Made by a program: the position numbers and the translations under genes. DNA of 64,000 nt from Owenia fusiformis. Its lineage: Eukaryota; Annelida; Polychaeta; Sabellida; Oweniidae. The notes below the pieces were generated by a model. It worked only from the letters and a program-made list of their open reading frames with translations. It was not told where the DNA came from and ran no database searches. The DNA is taken from positions 13,687,754-13,751,753 of the forward strand of contig CAIIXF020000011.1 of NCBI GenBank assembly GCA_903813345.2. Reading direction: 5' to 3'. Of the stretch, positions 36,483 through 49,900 are shown in pieces. Every line of letters begins with the position of its first letter. Position 1 is the first letter of the stretch.

Positions 36483-37736
36483 AGTGGACATTTTCCCCTA
36501 GAATTGGACTTGGGATTTGCTGATGCAAAGCAATAAGAATAATTTTGTTGAATTGTTATTTCATTTAATTATTTGTTAATCTGATAAACAAATTTGTTTT
36601 TTTGCTTAAGATATTACTTATCCTGTTATCATTGAAAGTATAATTTGATTATTTTTTCAGCTATTTTTATTGTTATTAAAATGAAGCAGTTCTTGAATTA
36701 ACGTTATATTTAAACAAACATTGAATACATCACTTGTTTCAAATGTGGCTTTTATTGTTGGATAATGTTTGAAGAGGTTTTTGTATGTTTTAACATTTTG
36801 CCAATTGATAATTCTCTATTATCGCATGTTTGTAATAGAATTGGGGAAAACATATTTTAGAATACGATACTATGTATCTACTTATTGAATTTTTCACACG
36901 TTTCAAAAATTTAATCTATGCGATAAAAAAGGCATTCACTGTGTTTCTTGTTATATGAATTTTATTCACTCATGTGTATCATATCTCAGCACTTGTTTTT
37001 ATTCACTTGTTACAGATTGAGTTATAAGACACACACTCTGATTCTTTAAAAAACATAGGGTATCCGCAAATTATGTTTGTACATCTTTGTATAATTTGGT
37101 AAATCTAAAGCTACAGTACGCCTGTTGCATAGAAATTGTTGAAAATATCTTGATATTGAACTTTGATTGTATCAATTTTAGGTATTTCTAAGACTTTAGT
37201 GTTTTAGTTTCTGTGGTAATACACTGATGTGCATCATGTAGAGCTTAACAGAAAGTTGTTGCTTTACTTCACTTTATGAAGATATTTTACAAAACAAGCA
37301 ATTTATTGTTGCAAACAACAATTCATTGTTGCATATGTGTGTAAAACGAGGTTTATGTATTGGTTTAACACCATGAAGGATTGGCCCCAGTTTAGGATTA
37401 ATTTCATTAAATCCTATTGTAATATTTTTTGACTGGCATCGACCAATTGGTAATAACAATAATACTATAATGTTCACTTCCAGGTGAAACATTTAATCTG
37501 GAGATGAACAGAATGGTAATAGGATTACCTTTGTCAGTGTCACTCAAAAGAAGATTACAAAAGAACACTTGAAGCCAATCCTCTGGTTTAACACCAATGC
37601 TTAAGGAGATGATGAAATCAATGTGGAAAATATGTCCACCTGTAATACAGGTGTTTACTAGTATAGGTGTTTACAAGCCATAAATATGTGTATATGCCTT
37701 GTCATGTTTTTAAATTGCATCTCAATTTTCTGTGAT

Positions 37737-37742
37737 AATAAA
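37737..37742 (+). terminator. Candidate polyadenylation signal (proximal)
   Basis: Canonical AATAAA about 1.25 kb after the TMTC2 stop codon, in an AT-rich context. Confidence 0.5.
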
Positions 37743-37879
37743 GTTAAATGAAATGTTTTTGATGAGTCAAATGAGTTGAGTGTAAGCAAGATTATGCTGG
37801 TCATACCTGCTTTACTAATGCCATGTCAGTGTTCAGAACATTGTATAAATGTATACACTTTGGAGGGTTATAGACTTTG

Positions 37880-37885
37880 AATAAA
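37880..37885 (+). terminator. Candidate polyadenylation signal (distal)
   Basis: Canonical AATAAA followed about 25 bp later by a T-rich stretch (TTCTTTTTTTG at about 37909), which is the usual arrangement of hexamer and downstream element. This is the better of the two candidates. Confidence 0.6.
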
Positions 37886-37905
37886 GTGGATATTTACATA
37901 AAGTT

Positions 37906-38711
37906 TATATTCTTTTTTTGTCATGATTATTTTCTACAAAAATGCAATGCAGAATGGTACATGTAGCTCAACCGAGAGTTCTAAATTATCAAAAATCAAG
38001 CACAATCTATAACCTTCAAGCTCAACCTTACCTTCTCTTGCTGTAGACAACATCAACCACACAATTCAATTCGGCACAACCTGAAACAGTCTGTATCTCC
38101 TCAAATTACAACCAAAACCTCCTTCTCTTCATAAAGCTGCTGATGAAGAATCGAACATATCATGGGTCACCACCCATAAGTTTGAAATATCTTGGTCCCA
38201 TACTGCGACTCACATAAAGGAGATGTGCTACAGGATCGGGATGTCCAGCCTTTTTCTACAGAAATGACACTATGTGATGAAATTAGATGTACTCTCCCTG
38301 TCACATAATCACCGACGTTGGTTCTTGGAAGCTAAGATACTATATGACATGGATCTCATAGATATATTTAGTGACGATTGGAAGCGAACCACCATCAAAT
38401 GAACATATAAGGGGCATACTTCTATTTGCCTACTTTATAATAAATTTTCTGGGTGTTTAAACGTTTGTTACATTGCATTATTACCTAGCAACCACATAGC
38501 AACAGTTTAAAATTATAAATAAGAACCCTACCTTAATTTTGGGGACATTAATGCACTAATAGTAATAGTTTTGGGAGTGGTGGCTTAGCCAATCATGTCT
38601 AGAGACATCATCCATTATGAACATGTATGAAGGCGTGCAATCTGTGTCAAATGGTGAGTGATCTAGTTTAGAGGACCCTAGACTTAGTTTTACCTAGGTA
38701 TACTTATCACT
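37906..38711 (+). other. Intergenic spacer with possible retroelement relic
   Basis: Between about 38130 and 38400 the + strand, read with one frame change and internal stops, gives KYLG, then HIKEMCYRIGMSSLFLQK, then RRWFLEAKILYDMDLIDIF. Spacing of KYLG and an HI-containing block recalls the C-terminal side of non-LTR reverse transcriptases, but the similarity is weak and no catalytic motif is visible. The rest of the stretch shows nothing recognisable. Confidence 0.25.
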
Positions 38712-39430
38712 TATCCTTATCACGATCAGCTCCTGCATGTGACTACGAGATCCATAGTTCTCAGCTTCCAATGGTCACTAAATATATCTATGAGACCCAT
38801 GTCTGCCCTTGTATATGTCTATGAGATCCATAGTTCTCAGCTTCCAATGATCACTGGATATATCTATGAGATCCTTAGCACGATCAGCTCCTGTATGTGT
38901 CTACGAGATCCATAGTTGTCAGCTTCCAATGGTCACTAAATATATCTATGAGATCCATGTCTGCTCCTGTATGTGTCTATGGGATCCATAGATCTCCGCT
39001 TCCAATGATCACTGGATATATCCATGAGATCCTTATCACGATCAGCTCCTGTATGTGTCTACGAGATCCATAGTTGTCAGCTTCCAATGGTCACTAAATA
39101 CTGTATATCTATGAGATCCATGTCAGCTCCTGTATGTGTCTATGAGATCCATAGTTCTCAGCTTCCAATGATCACTAAATATGAGATCCTTATCACGATC
39201 AGCTCCTGTATGTGTCTACGGGATCCATAGTTGTCAGCTTCCAATGGTCACTAAATATATATATGAGATCCATGTCTGCCCTTGTGTATGTCTATGAGAT
39301 CCATAGTTCTCATCTTCCAATGATCACTGGATATATCTATGAGATCCTTATCACGATCAGCTCCTTATGTGTCTACGAGATCCATAGTTGTCAGCTTCCA
39401 ATGGTCACTAAATATATCTATGGGATCCAT

Positions 39431-41953
39431 GTCTGCCCTTGTAGGCTCTTGTATATGTCCATGAGATCCATAGTTCTCGGCTTTCAATGATCACTGGATT
39501 TATCTATGAGTTTCTTATCACGATCAGCTCCTGTATGTGTCTACGAGATCCATAGTTGTCAGCTTCCAATGGTCACTAAATATATCTATGAGATCCATGT
39601 CAGCTTCTGTATGTGCCTATGAGATCCAAAGTTCTCAGCTTCCAATGATTACTGAATATATCTATGAGATCCTTATCACGATCAGCTCCTGTATGTGTCT
39701 ACGAGGTCCATAGTTGTCAGCTTCCAGTGATCACTAAATATATCTATGAGATCCCTGTCTGCCCTTGTATATATCTATGAGATCCATAGTTTTCAGCTTT
39801 CAATGATCACTATGAGATCCTTGTCACCATCAGCTCCTGTATGTGTCAACGAGATCCATAGTTGTCAGCTTCCAATGGTCACTAATTATATCTATGAGAT
39901 CGATGTCAGCTCCTGTTTGTGTCTACGAGATCCAAAGTTGTCAGCTTCGAATGGTCACTAAATATATCTATGAGATCCATGTCAACACCTGTATGTGACT
40001 ATGAGATCCATAGTTCTTAGCTTCCAATGATCACTGAATATATCTATGAGATCCTTATCAGGATCAGCTCCTGGATGTGTCTACGAGATCCATAGTTGTC
40101 AGCTTCCAATGGTCACTAAATATATCTATGAGATCCATGTCTGCCCTTGTATATGTCTATGAGATCCATGGTTCTCAGCTTCCAATGATCACTGGATATA
40201 TCTATGAGATCCTTATCACGATCAGCTCCTGTATGTGTCTACGAGATCCATAGTTGTCAGCTTCCAATGGTCACTAAATATATCTATGAGATCATTATCA
40301 CGATCAGCTCCTGTATGTTTCTACGGGATCCATAGTTGTCAGCTTCGAATGGTCACTAAATATATCTATGAGATCGATGTCAGCTCCTGTTTGTGTCTAT
40401 GGGGTCCATAGTTCTCCGCTTCCAATGGTCACTAAATATATCTATGAGATCATTATCACGATCAGCTCCTGTATGTTTCTACGGGATCCATAGTTGTCAG
40501 CTTCGAATGGTCACTAAATATATCTATGAGATCCATGTCTGCTTGTATATGTCTATGAGATCCATAGTTCTCAGCTTCCAATGATCACTGGATATATCTA
40601 TGAGATTGTTGGCACGATCAGCTCCTGTATGTGTCTACGATATCCATAGTTGTCAGCTTCCAATGGTCACTAAATATATCTATGAGATCCATGTCTGCTC
40701 CTGTATGTGTCTATGGGATCCATAGATCTCCGCTTCCAATGATCACTGGATATATCTATGAGATCCTTACGATCAGCTCCTGTATGTGTCTACGAGATCC
40801 ATAGTTGTTGGCTTCCAATGGTCACTAGATATATCTATGAGATCCATGTCAGCTCCTGTATGTGTCTATGAGATCCATAGTTCTCAGCTTCCAATGATCA
40901 CTGGATATATCTATGAGATTGTTGGTACGATCAGCTCCTGTATGTGTCTACGATATCCATAGTTGTCAGCTTCCAATGGTCACTAAATATATCTATGAGA
41001 TCCATGTCAGCTCCTGTATGTGTCTATGAGATCCATAGTTCTCAGCTTTCAATGATCACTAAATATATCTATGAGATCATTATCACGATCAGCTCCTGTA
41101 TGTTTCTACGGGATCCATAGTTGTCAGCTTCCAATGGTCACTAAATATATCTATGAGATCCATGTCTGCCCTTGTATATGTCTATGAGATCCATAGTTCT
41201 CAGCTTCCAATGATCACTGGATATATCTATGAGATCCTTATCATGATCAGCTCCTGTATGTGTCTACGAGATCCATAGTTCTCAGCTTCCAATGGTCACT
41301 AAATATACCTATGAGATCCATGTCTGCTCCTGTATGTGTCTATGGGATCCAAAGTTCTCCGCTTCCAATGATCACTGGATATATCTATGAGATCCTTATC
41401 ACGATCAGCTCCTGTATGTGTCTACGAGATCCATAGCTGTCAGCTTCCAAAAGTCACTAAATATATCTATAAGATCCATGTCTGCTCCTGTATGTGTCTA
41501 CGAGATCCATAGTTGTCAGCTTCCAATGGTCACTAAATATATCTATGAGATCTATGTCAGCTCCTGTATGTGTCTATGAGATCCATAGTTCTCAGCTTCC
41601 AATGATCACTGAATATATATATGAGATCTTTATCACGATCAGCTCCTCTATGTGTCTACTAGATCCATAGTTGACAGCTTCCAATGGTTACTAAATCTAT
41701 CAATGAGGTCCATGTCAGCTCCTGTATGTGTCTATGGGATCCATAGTTCACAGCTCCCAATGATCACTGAATATATCTATGAGATCCTTATCACGATCAG
41801 CTCCTGTATGTGTCTATGGGATCCATAGTTGTCAGCATCCAATGATCACTGAATATATATATGAGATCCTTATCACGATCAGCTCCTCTATGTGTCTACG
41901 AGATCCATAGTTTTCAGCTTCCAATGGTCACTAAATATATCTATGGGATCCAT
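39431..41953. repeat. Higher-order repeat copy 1 (2523 bp)
   Basis: Defined by the rare variant GTCTGCCCTTGTAGGCTCTT, which starts at 39431, 41954 and 44477, exactly 2523 bp apart each time. Relative to copy 2 this copy has one extra 158-bp dimer near 40380-40540 and lacks one near 41160-41240. Confidence 0.9.
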
Positions 41954-44476
41954 GTCTGCCCTTGTAGGCTCTTGTATATGTCCATGAGATCCATAGTTCT
42001 CGGCTTTCAATGATCACTGGAATTATCTATGAGTTTCTTATCACGATCAGCTCCTGTATGTGTCTACGAGATCCATAGTTGTCAGCTTCCAATGGTCACT
42101 AAATATATCTATGAGATCCATGTCAGCTTCTGTATGTGCCTATGAGATCCAAAGTTCTCAGCTTCCAATGATTACTGAATATATCTATGAGATCCTTATC
42201 ACGATCAGCTCCTGTATGTGTCTACGAGGTCCATAGTTGTCAGCTTCCAGTGATCACTAAATATATCTATGAGATCCCTGTCTGCCCTTGTATATATCTA
42301 TGAGATCCATAGTTTTCAGCTTTCAATGATCACTATAAGATCCTTGTCACCATCAGCTCCTGTATGTGTCAACGAGATCCATAGTTGTCAGCTTCCAATG
42401 GTCACTAATTATATCTATGAGATCCATGTCAGCTCCTGTTTGTGTCTACGAGATCCAAAGTTGTCAGCTTCGAATGGTCACTAAATATATCTATGAGATC
42501 CATGTCAACACCTGTATGTGACTATGAGATTTATAGTTCTTAGCTTCCAATGATCACTGAATATATCTACGAGATCCTTATCAGGATCAGCTCCTGGATG
42601 TGTCTACGAGATCCATAGTTGTCAGCTTCCAATGGTCACTAAATATATCTATGAGATCCATGTCTGCCCTTGTATATGTCTATGAGATCCATGGTTCTCA
42701 GCTTCCAATGATCACTGGATATATCTATGAGATCCTTATCACGATCAGCTCCTGTATGTGTCTACGAGATCCATAGTTGTCAGCTTCCAATGGTCACTAA
42801 ATATATCTATGAGATCATTATCACGATCAGAACCTGTATGTTTCTACGGGATCCATAGTTGTCAGCTTCGAATGGTCACTAAATATATCTATGAGATCCA
42901 TGTCTGCTTGTATATGTCTATGAGATCCATAGTTCTCAGCTTCCAATGATCACTGGATATATCTATGAGATTGTTGGCACGATCAGCTCCTGTATGTGTC
43001 TACGATATCCATAGTTGTCAGCTTCCAATGGTCACTAAATATATCTATGAGATCCATGTCTGCTCCTGTATGTGTCTATGGGATCCATAGATCTCCGCTT
43101 CCAATGATCACTGGATATATCTATGAGATCCTTACGATCAGCTCCTGTATGTGTCTACGAGATCAATAGTTGTCGGCTTCCAATGGTCACTAGATATATC
43201 TATGAGATCCATGTCAGCTCCTGTATGTGTCTATGAGATCCATAGTTCTCAGCTTCCAATGATCACTGGATATATCTATGAGATTGTTGGTACGATCAGC
43301 TCCTGTATGTGTCTACGATATCCATAGTTGTCAGCTTCCAATGGTCACTAAATATATCTATGAGATCCATGTCAGCTCCTGTATGTGTCTATGAGATCCA
43401 TAGTTCTCAGCTTTCAATGATCACTAAATATATCTATGAGATCATTATCACGATCAGCTCCTGTATGTTTCTACGGGATCCATAGTTGTCAGCTTCCAAT
43501 GGTCACTAAATATACCTATGAGATCCATGTTTGCTTGTATATGTCTATGAGATCCATAATTCTCAGCTTCCAATGATCACTGGATATATCTATGAGATCC
43601 TTATCATGATCAGCTCCTGTATGTGTCTACGAGATCCATAGTTCTCAGCTTCCAATGGTCACTAAATATATCTATGAGATCCATGTCTGCCCTTGTATAT
43701 GTCTATGAGATCCATAATTCTCAGCTTCCAATGATCACTGGATATATCTATGAGATCCTTATCATGATCAGCTCCTGTATGTGTCTACGAGATCCATAGT
43801 TCTCAGCTTCCAATGGTCACTAAATATACCTATGAGATCCATGTCTGCTCCTGTATGTGTCTATGGGATCCAAAGTTCTCCGCTTCCAATGATCACTGGA
43901 TATATCTATGAGATCCTTATCACGATCAGCTCCTGTATGTGTCTACGAGATCCATAGCTGTCAGCTTCCAAAAGTCACTAAATATATCTATAAGATCCAT
44001 GTCTGCTCCTGTATGTGTCTACGAGATCCATAGTTGTCAGCTTCCAATGGTCACTAAATATATCTATGAGATCTATGTCAGCTCCTGTATGTGTCTATGA
44101 GATCCATAGTTCTCAGCTTCCAATGATCACTGAATATATATATGAGATCTTTATCACGATCAGCTCCTCTATGTGTCTACTAGATCCATAGTTGACAGCT
44201 TCCAATGGTTACTAAATCTATCAATGAGGTCCATGTCAGCTCCTGTATGTGTCTATGGGATCCATAGTTCACAGCTCCCAATGATCACTGAATATATCTA
44301 TGAGATCCTTATCACGATCAGCTCCTGTATGTGTCTATGGGGTCCATAGTTGTCAGCATCCAATGATCACTGAATATATATATATGAGATCCTTATCACG
44401 ATCAGCTCCTCTTTGTGTCTACGAGATCCATAGTTTTCAGCTTCCAATGGTCACTAAATATATCTATGGGATCCAT
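41954..44476. repeat. Higher-order repeat copy 2 (2523 bp)
   Basis: Nearly identical to copy 3, with scattered single-base differences (for example GAGATCAATAG near 43162 against GAGATCCATAG). Second markers also keep phase: CTGGATGTGTC at 42594 is 2523 bp from its match in copy 1 and 2523 bp from that in copy 3. Confidence 0.9.
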
Positions 44477-46960
44477 GTCTGCCCTTGTAGGCTCTTGTAT
44501 ATGTCCATGAGATCCATAGTTCTCGGCTTTCAATGATCACTGGAATTATCTATGAGTTTCTTATCACGATCAGCTCCTGTATGTGTCTACGAGATCCATA
44601 GTTGTCAGCTTCCAATGGTCACTAAATATATCTATGAGATCCATGTCAGCTTCTGTATGTGCCTATGAGATCCAAAGTTCTCAGCTTCCAATGATTACTG
44701 AATATATCTATGAGATCCTTATCACGATCAGCTCCTGTATGTGTCTACGAGGTCCATAGTTGTCAGCTTCCAGTGATCACTAAATATATCTATGAGATCC
44801 CTGTCTGCCCTTGTATATATCTATGAGATCCATAGTTTTCAGCTTTCAATGATCACTATGAGATCCTTGTCACCATCAGCTCCTGTATGTGTCAACGAGA
44901 TCCATAGTTGTCAGCTTCCAATGGTCACTAATTATATCTATGAGATCCATGTCAGCTCCTGTTTGTGTCTACGAGATCCAAAGTTGTCAGCTTCGAATGG
45001 TCACTAAATATATCTATGAGATCCATGTCAACACCTGTATGTGACTATGAGATTTATAGTTCTTAGCTTCCAATGATCACTGAATATATCTATGAGATCC
45101 TTATCAGGATCAGCTCCTGGATGTGTCTACGAGATCCATAGTTGTCAGCTTCCAATGGTCACTAAATATATCTATGAGATCCATGTCTGCCCTTGTATAT
45201 GTCTATGAGATCCATGGTTCTCAGCTTCCAATGATCACTGGATATATCTATGAGATCCTTATCACGATCAGCTCCTGTATGTGTCTACGAGATCCATAGT
45301 TGTCAGCTTCCAATGGTCACTAAATATATCTATGAGATCATTATCACGATCAGAACCTGTATGTTTCTACGGGATCCATAGTTGTCAGCTTCGAATGGTC
45401 ACTAAATATATCTATGAGATCCATGTCTGCTTGTATATGTCTATGAGATCCATAGTTCTCAGCTTCCAATGATCACTGGATATATCTATGAGATTGTTGG
45501 CACGATCAGCTCCTGTATGTGTCTACGATATCCATAGTTGTCAGCTTCCAATGGTCACTAAATATATCTATGAGATCCATGTCTGCTCCTGTATGTGTCT
45601 ATGGGATCCATAGATCTCCGCTTCCAATGATCACTGGATATATCTATGAGATCCTTACGATCAGCTCCTGTATGTGTCTACGAGATCCATAGTTGTCGGC
45701 TTCCAATGGTCACTAGATATATCTATGAGATCCATGTCAGCTCCTGTATGTGTCTATGAGATCCATAGTTCTCAGCTTCCAATGATCACTGGATATATCT
45801 ATGAGATTGTTGGTACGATCAGCTCCTGTATGTGTCTACGATATCCATAGTTGTCAGCTTCCAATGGTCACTAAATATATCTATGAGATCCATGTCAGCT
45901 CCTGTATGTGTCTATGAGATCCATAGTTCTCAGCTTTCAATGATCACTAAATATATCTATGAGATCATTATCACGATCAGCTCCTGTATGTTTCTACGGG
46001 ATCCATAGTTGTCAGCTTCCAATGGTCACTAAATATACCTATGAGATCCATGTTTGCTTGTATATGTCTATGAGATCCATAATTCTCAGCTTCCAATGAT
46101 CACTGGATATATCTATGAGATCCTTATCATGATCAGCTCCTGTATGTGTCTACGAGATCCATAGTTCTCAGCTTCCAATGGTCACTAAATATATCTATGA
46201 GATCCATGTCTGCCCTTGTATATGTCTATGAGATCCATAATTCTCAGCTTCCAATGATCACTGGATATATCTATGAGATCCTTATCATGATCAGCTCCTG
46301 TATGTGTCTACGAGATCCATAGTTCTCAGCTTCCAATGGTCACTAAATATACCTATGAGATCCATGTCTGCTCCTGTATGTGTCTATGGGATCCAAAGTT
46401 CTCCGCTTCCAATGATCACTGGATATATCTATGAGATCCTTATCACGATCAGCTCCTGTATGTGTCTACGAGATCCATAGCTGTCAGCTTCCAAAAGTCA
46501 CTAAATATATCTATAAGATCCATGTCTGCTCCTGTATGTGTCTACGAGATCCATAGTTGTCAGCTTCCAATGGTCACTAAATATATCTATGAGATCTATG
46601 TCAGCTCCTGTATATGTCTATGAGATCCATAGTTCTCAGCTTCCAATGATCACTGAATATATATATGAGATCTTTATCACGATCAGCTCCTCTATGTGTC
46701 TACAAGATCCATAGTTGACAGCTTCCAATGGTTACTAAATCTATCAATGAGGTCCATGTCAGCTCCTGTATGTGTCTATGGGATCCATAGTTCACAGCTC
46801 CCAATGATCACTGAATATATCTATGAGATCCTTATCACGATCAGCTCCTGTATGTGTCTATGGGATCCATAATTGTCAGCATCCAATGATCACTGAATAT
46901 ATATATGAGATCCTTATCACGATCAGCTCCTCTATGTGTCTACGAGATCCATAGTTGTCA
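44477..46960. repeat. Higher-order repeat copy 3 (about 2.5 kb)
   Basis: Matches copy 2 to about 46960 and then diverges into other arrangements of the same dimers. A further partial match to the 3' part of the unit lies at about 48170-48985. Confidence 0.88.
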
Positions 46961-49900
46961 GCTTCCAATGGTCACTAAATATATCTATGAGATCCATGTC
47001 TGCTCCTGTATGTGTCTATGGGATCCATAGATCTCCGCTTCGAATGATCACTGGATATATCTATGAGATCCTTATCACGATCAGCTCCTGTATGTGTCTA
47101 CGAGATCCATAGTTGTCGGCTTCCAATGGTCACTAGATATATCTATGAGATCCATGTCAGCTCCTGTATGTGTCTATATGAAATCCATAGTTCTCAGCAT
47201 CCAATAGACACTGAATATATATATGAGATCCTTATCACGATCAGCACCTCTATGTGTCTACTAGATCCATAGTTGACAGCTTCCAATTGTCACTAAATAT
47301 ATCTATGAGATCCATGTCTGCTCCTGTATGTGTCTATGGGATCCATAGATCTCCGCTTCCAATGATCACTGGATATATCTATGAGATCCTTACGATCAGC
47401 TCCTGTATGTGTCTACGAGATCCATAGTTGTTGGCTTCCAATGGTCACTAGATATATCTATGAGATCCATGTCAGCTCCTGTATGTGTCTATGAGATCCA
47501 TAGTTCTCAGCTTCCAATGATCACTGGATATATCTATGAGATCCTTAGCACGATCAGCTCCTGTATGTGTCTACGATATCCATAGTTGTCAGCTTCCAAT
47601 GGTCACTAAATATATCTATGAGATCCATGTCTGCTCCTGTATGTGTCTATGGGATCCATAGATCTCCGCTTCCAATGATCACTGGATATATCTATGAGAT
47701 CCTTAGCACGATCAGCTCCTGTATGTGTCTACGATATCCATAGTTGTCAGCTTCCAATTGTCATTAAATAAATCTATGAGATCCATGTCTGCTCCTGTAT
47801 GTGTCTATGGGATCCATAGATCTCCGCTTCCAATGATCACTGGATATATCTATGAGATTCTTACGATCAGCTCCTGTATGTGTCTACGAGATCCATAGTT
47901 GTCGGCTTCCAATGGTCACTAGATATATCTATGAGATCCATGTCAGCTCCTGTATGTGTCTATGAGATCCATAGTTCTCAGCTTCCAATGATCACTGGAT
48001 ATATCTATGAGGTCCTTAGCACAATCAGCTCCTGTATGTGTCTACGATATCCATAGTTGTCAGCTTCCAATGGTCACTAAATATATCTATGAGATCCATG
48101 TCTGCTCCTGTATGTGTCTATGGGATCCATAGATCTCCGCTTCCAATGATCACTGGATATACTATGAGATCCTTATCATGATCAGCTCCTGTATGTGTCT
48201 ACGAGATCCATAGTTGTCAGATTCCAATGGTCACTAAATATATCTATGAGATCATTATCACGATCAGCTCCTGTATGTTTCTACGGGATCCATAGTTGTC
48301 AGCTTCCAATGGTCCCTAAATATATCTATGAGATCCATGTCTGCCCTTGTATATGTCTATGAGATCCATAGTTCTCAGCTTCTAATGATCACTGGATATA
48401 TCTATGAGATCCTTATCATGGTCAGCTCCTGTATGTGTCTACGAGATCCATAGTTCTCAGCTTCCAATGGTCACTAAATATACCTATGAGATCCATGTCT
48501 GCTCCTGTATGTGTCTATGGGATCCATAGTTCTCCGCTTCCAATGATCACTGCATATATCTATGAGATCCTTATCACGATCAGCTCCTGTATGTGTCTAC
48601 GAGATCCATAGTTGTCAGCTTCCAAAAGTCACTAAATATATCTATGAGATCCATGTCTGCTGCTGTATGTGTCTACGAGATCCATAGTTGTCAGCTTCCA
48701 ATGGTCACTAAATATATCTATGAGATCTATGTCAGCTCCTGTATGTGTCTATGAGATCCATAGTTCTCAGCTTCCAATGATCACTGAATATATATATGAG
48801 ATCTTTATCACGATCAGCTCCTCTATGTGTCTACTAGATCCATAGTTGACAGCTTCCAATGGTTACTAAATCTATCAATGAGGTCCATGTCAGCTCCTGT
48901 ATGTGTCTATGGGATCCATAGTTCACAGCTCCCAATGATCACTGAATATATCTATGAGATCCTTATCACGATCAGCTCCTGTATGTGTCTATGGGATCCA
49001 TAGTTCTCAGCTTCCAATGGTCACTAGATATATCTATGAGATCCATGTCAGCTCCTGTATGTGTCTATGAAATCCATAGTTCTCAGCTTCCAATGATCAC
49101 TGAATATATCTATGAGATCCTTATCACGATCAGCTCCTGTATGTGTCCACGAGATCCACAGTTGTCAGCTTCTAATGGTCACTAAATATATCTATGAGAT
49201 CCATGTCTGCCCTTGTATATGTCTATGAGATCCATAGTTCTCAGCTTCCAATGATCACTGGATATATCTATGAGATCCTTATCACGATCAGCTCTTGTAT
49301 GTGTCTACAAGATCCATAGTTGTCAGCTTCCAAGGGTCACTAAATATATCTATGAGATCCATGTCTGCTCTTGTATGTGTCTATGGGGTCCATAGTTCTC
49401 CGCTTCCAGTGATCACTAGATATATCTATGGGATCCTTATCACGATCAGCTCCTGTATGTTTCTACGAGATCCATAGTTGTCAGCTTCCAATGGTCACTA
49501 AATATATTTATGAGATCCATGTCAGCTCCTGTATGTGTCTATGAGATCCATAGTTCTAAGCTTCCAATGATCACTGAATATATCTATGAGATCCTTATCA
49601 CGATCAGCTCCTGTATGTGTCTACGAGATCCATAGTTGTCAGCTTCCAATGGTCACTAAATATATCTATGAGATCCATCTCAGCTCCTGTATGTGTCTAT
49701 GAGATCCATAGTTCTCAGCTTCCAATGATCACTGAATATTATTTATGAGATCCTTATCACGATCAGCTACTGTATTTGTCTACGAGATCCATAGTTGTCA
49801 GCTTCGAATGGTCACTAAATATATCTATGAGATCCATGTCTGCTCCTGTATGTGTCTATGGGATCCATAGATCTCCGCTTCCAATGGTCACTAAATATAT

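Larger units (their letters stand above)
36483..37905 (+). other. TMTC2 3' UTR (probable extent)
   Basis: AT-rich, with no coding potential. The right limit is inferred from the second of two AATAAA signals and is approximate. Confidence 0.55.
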
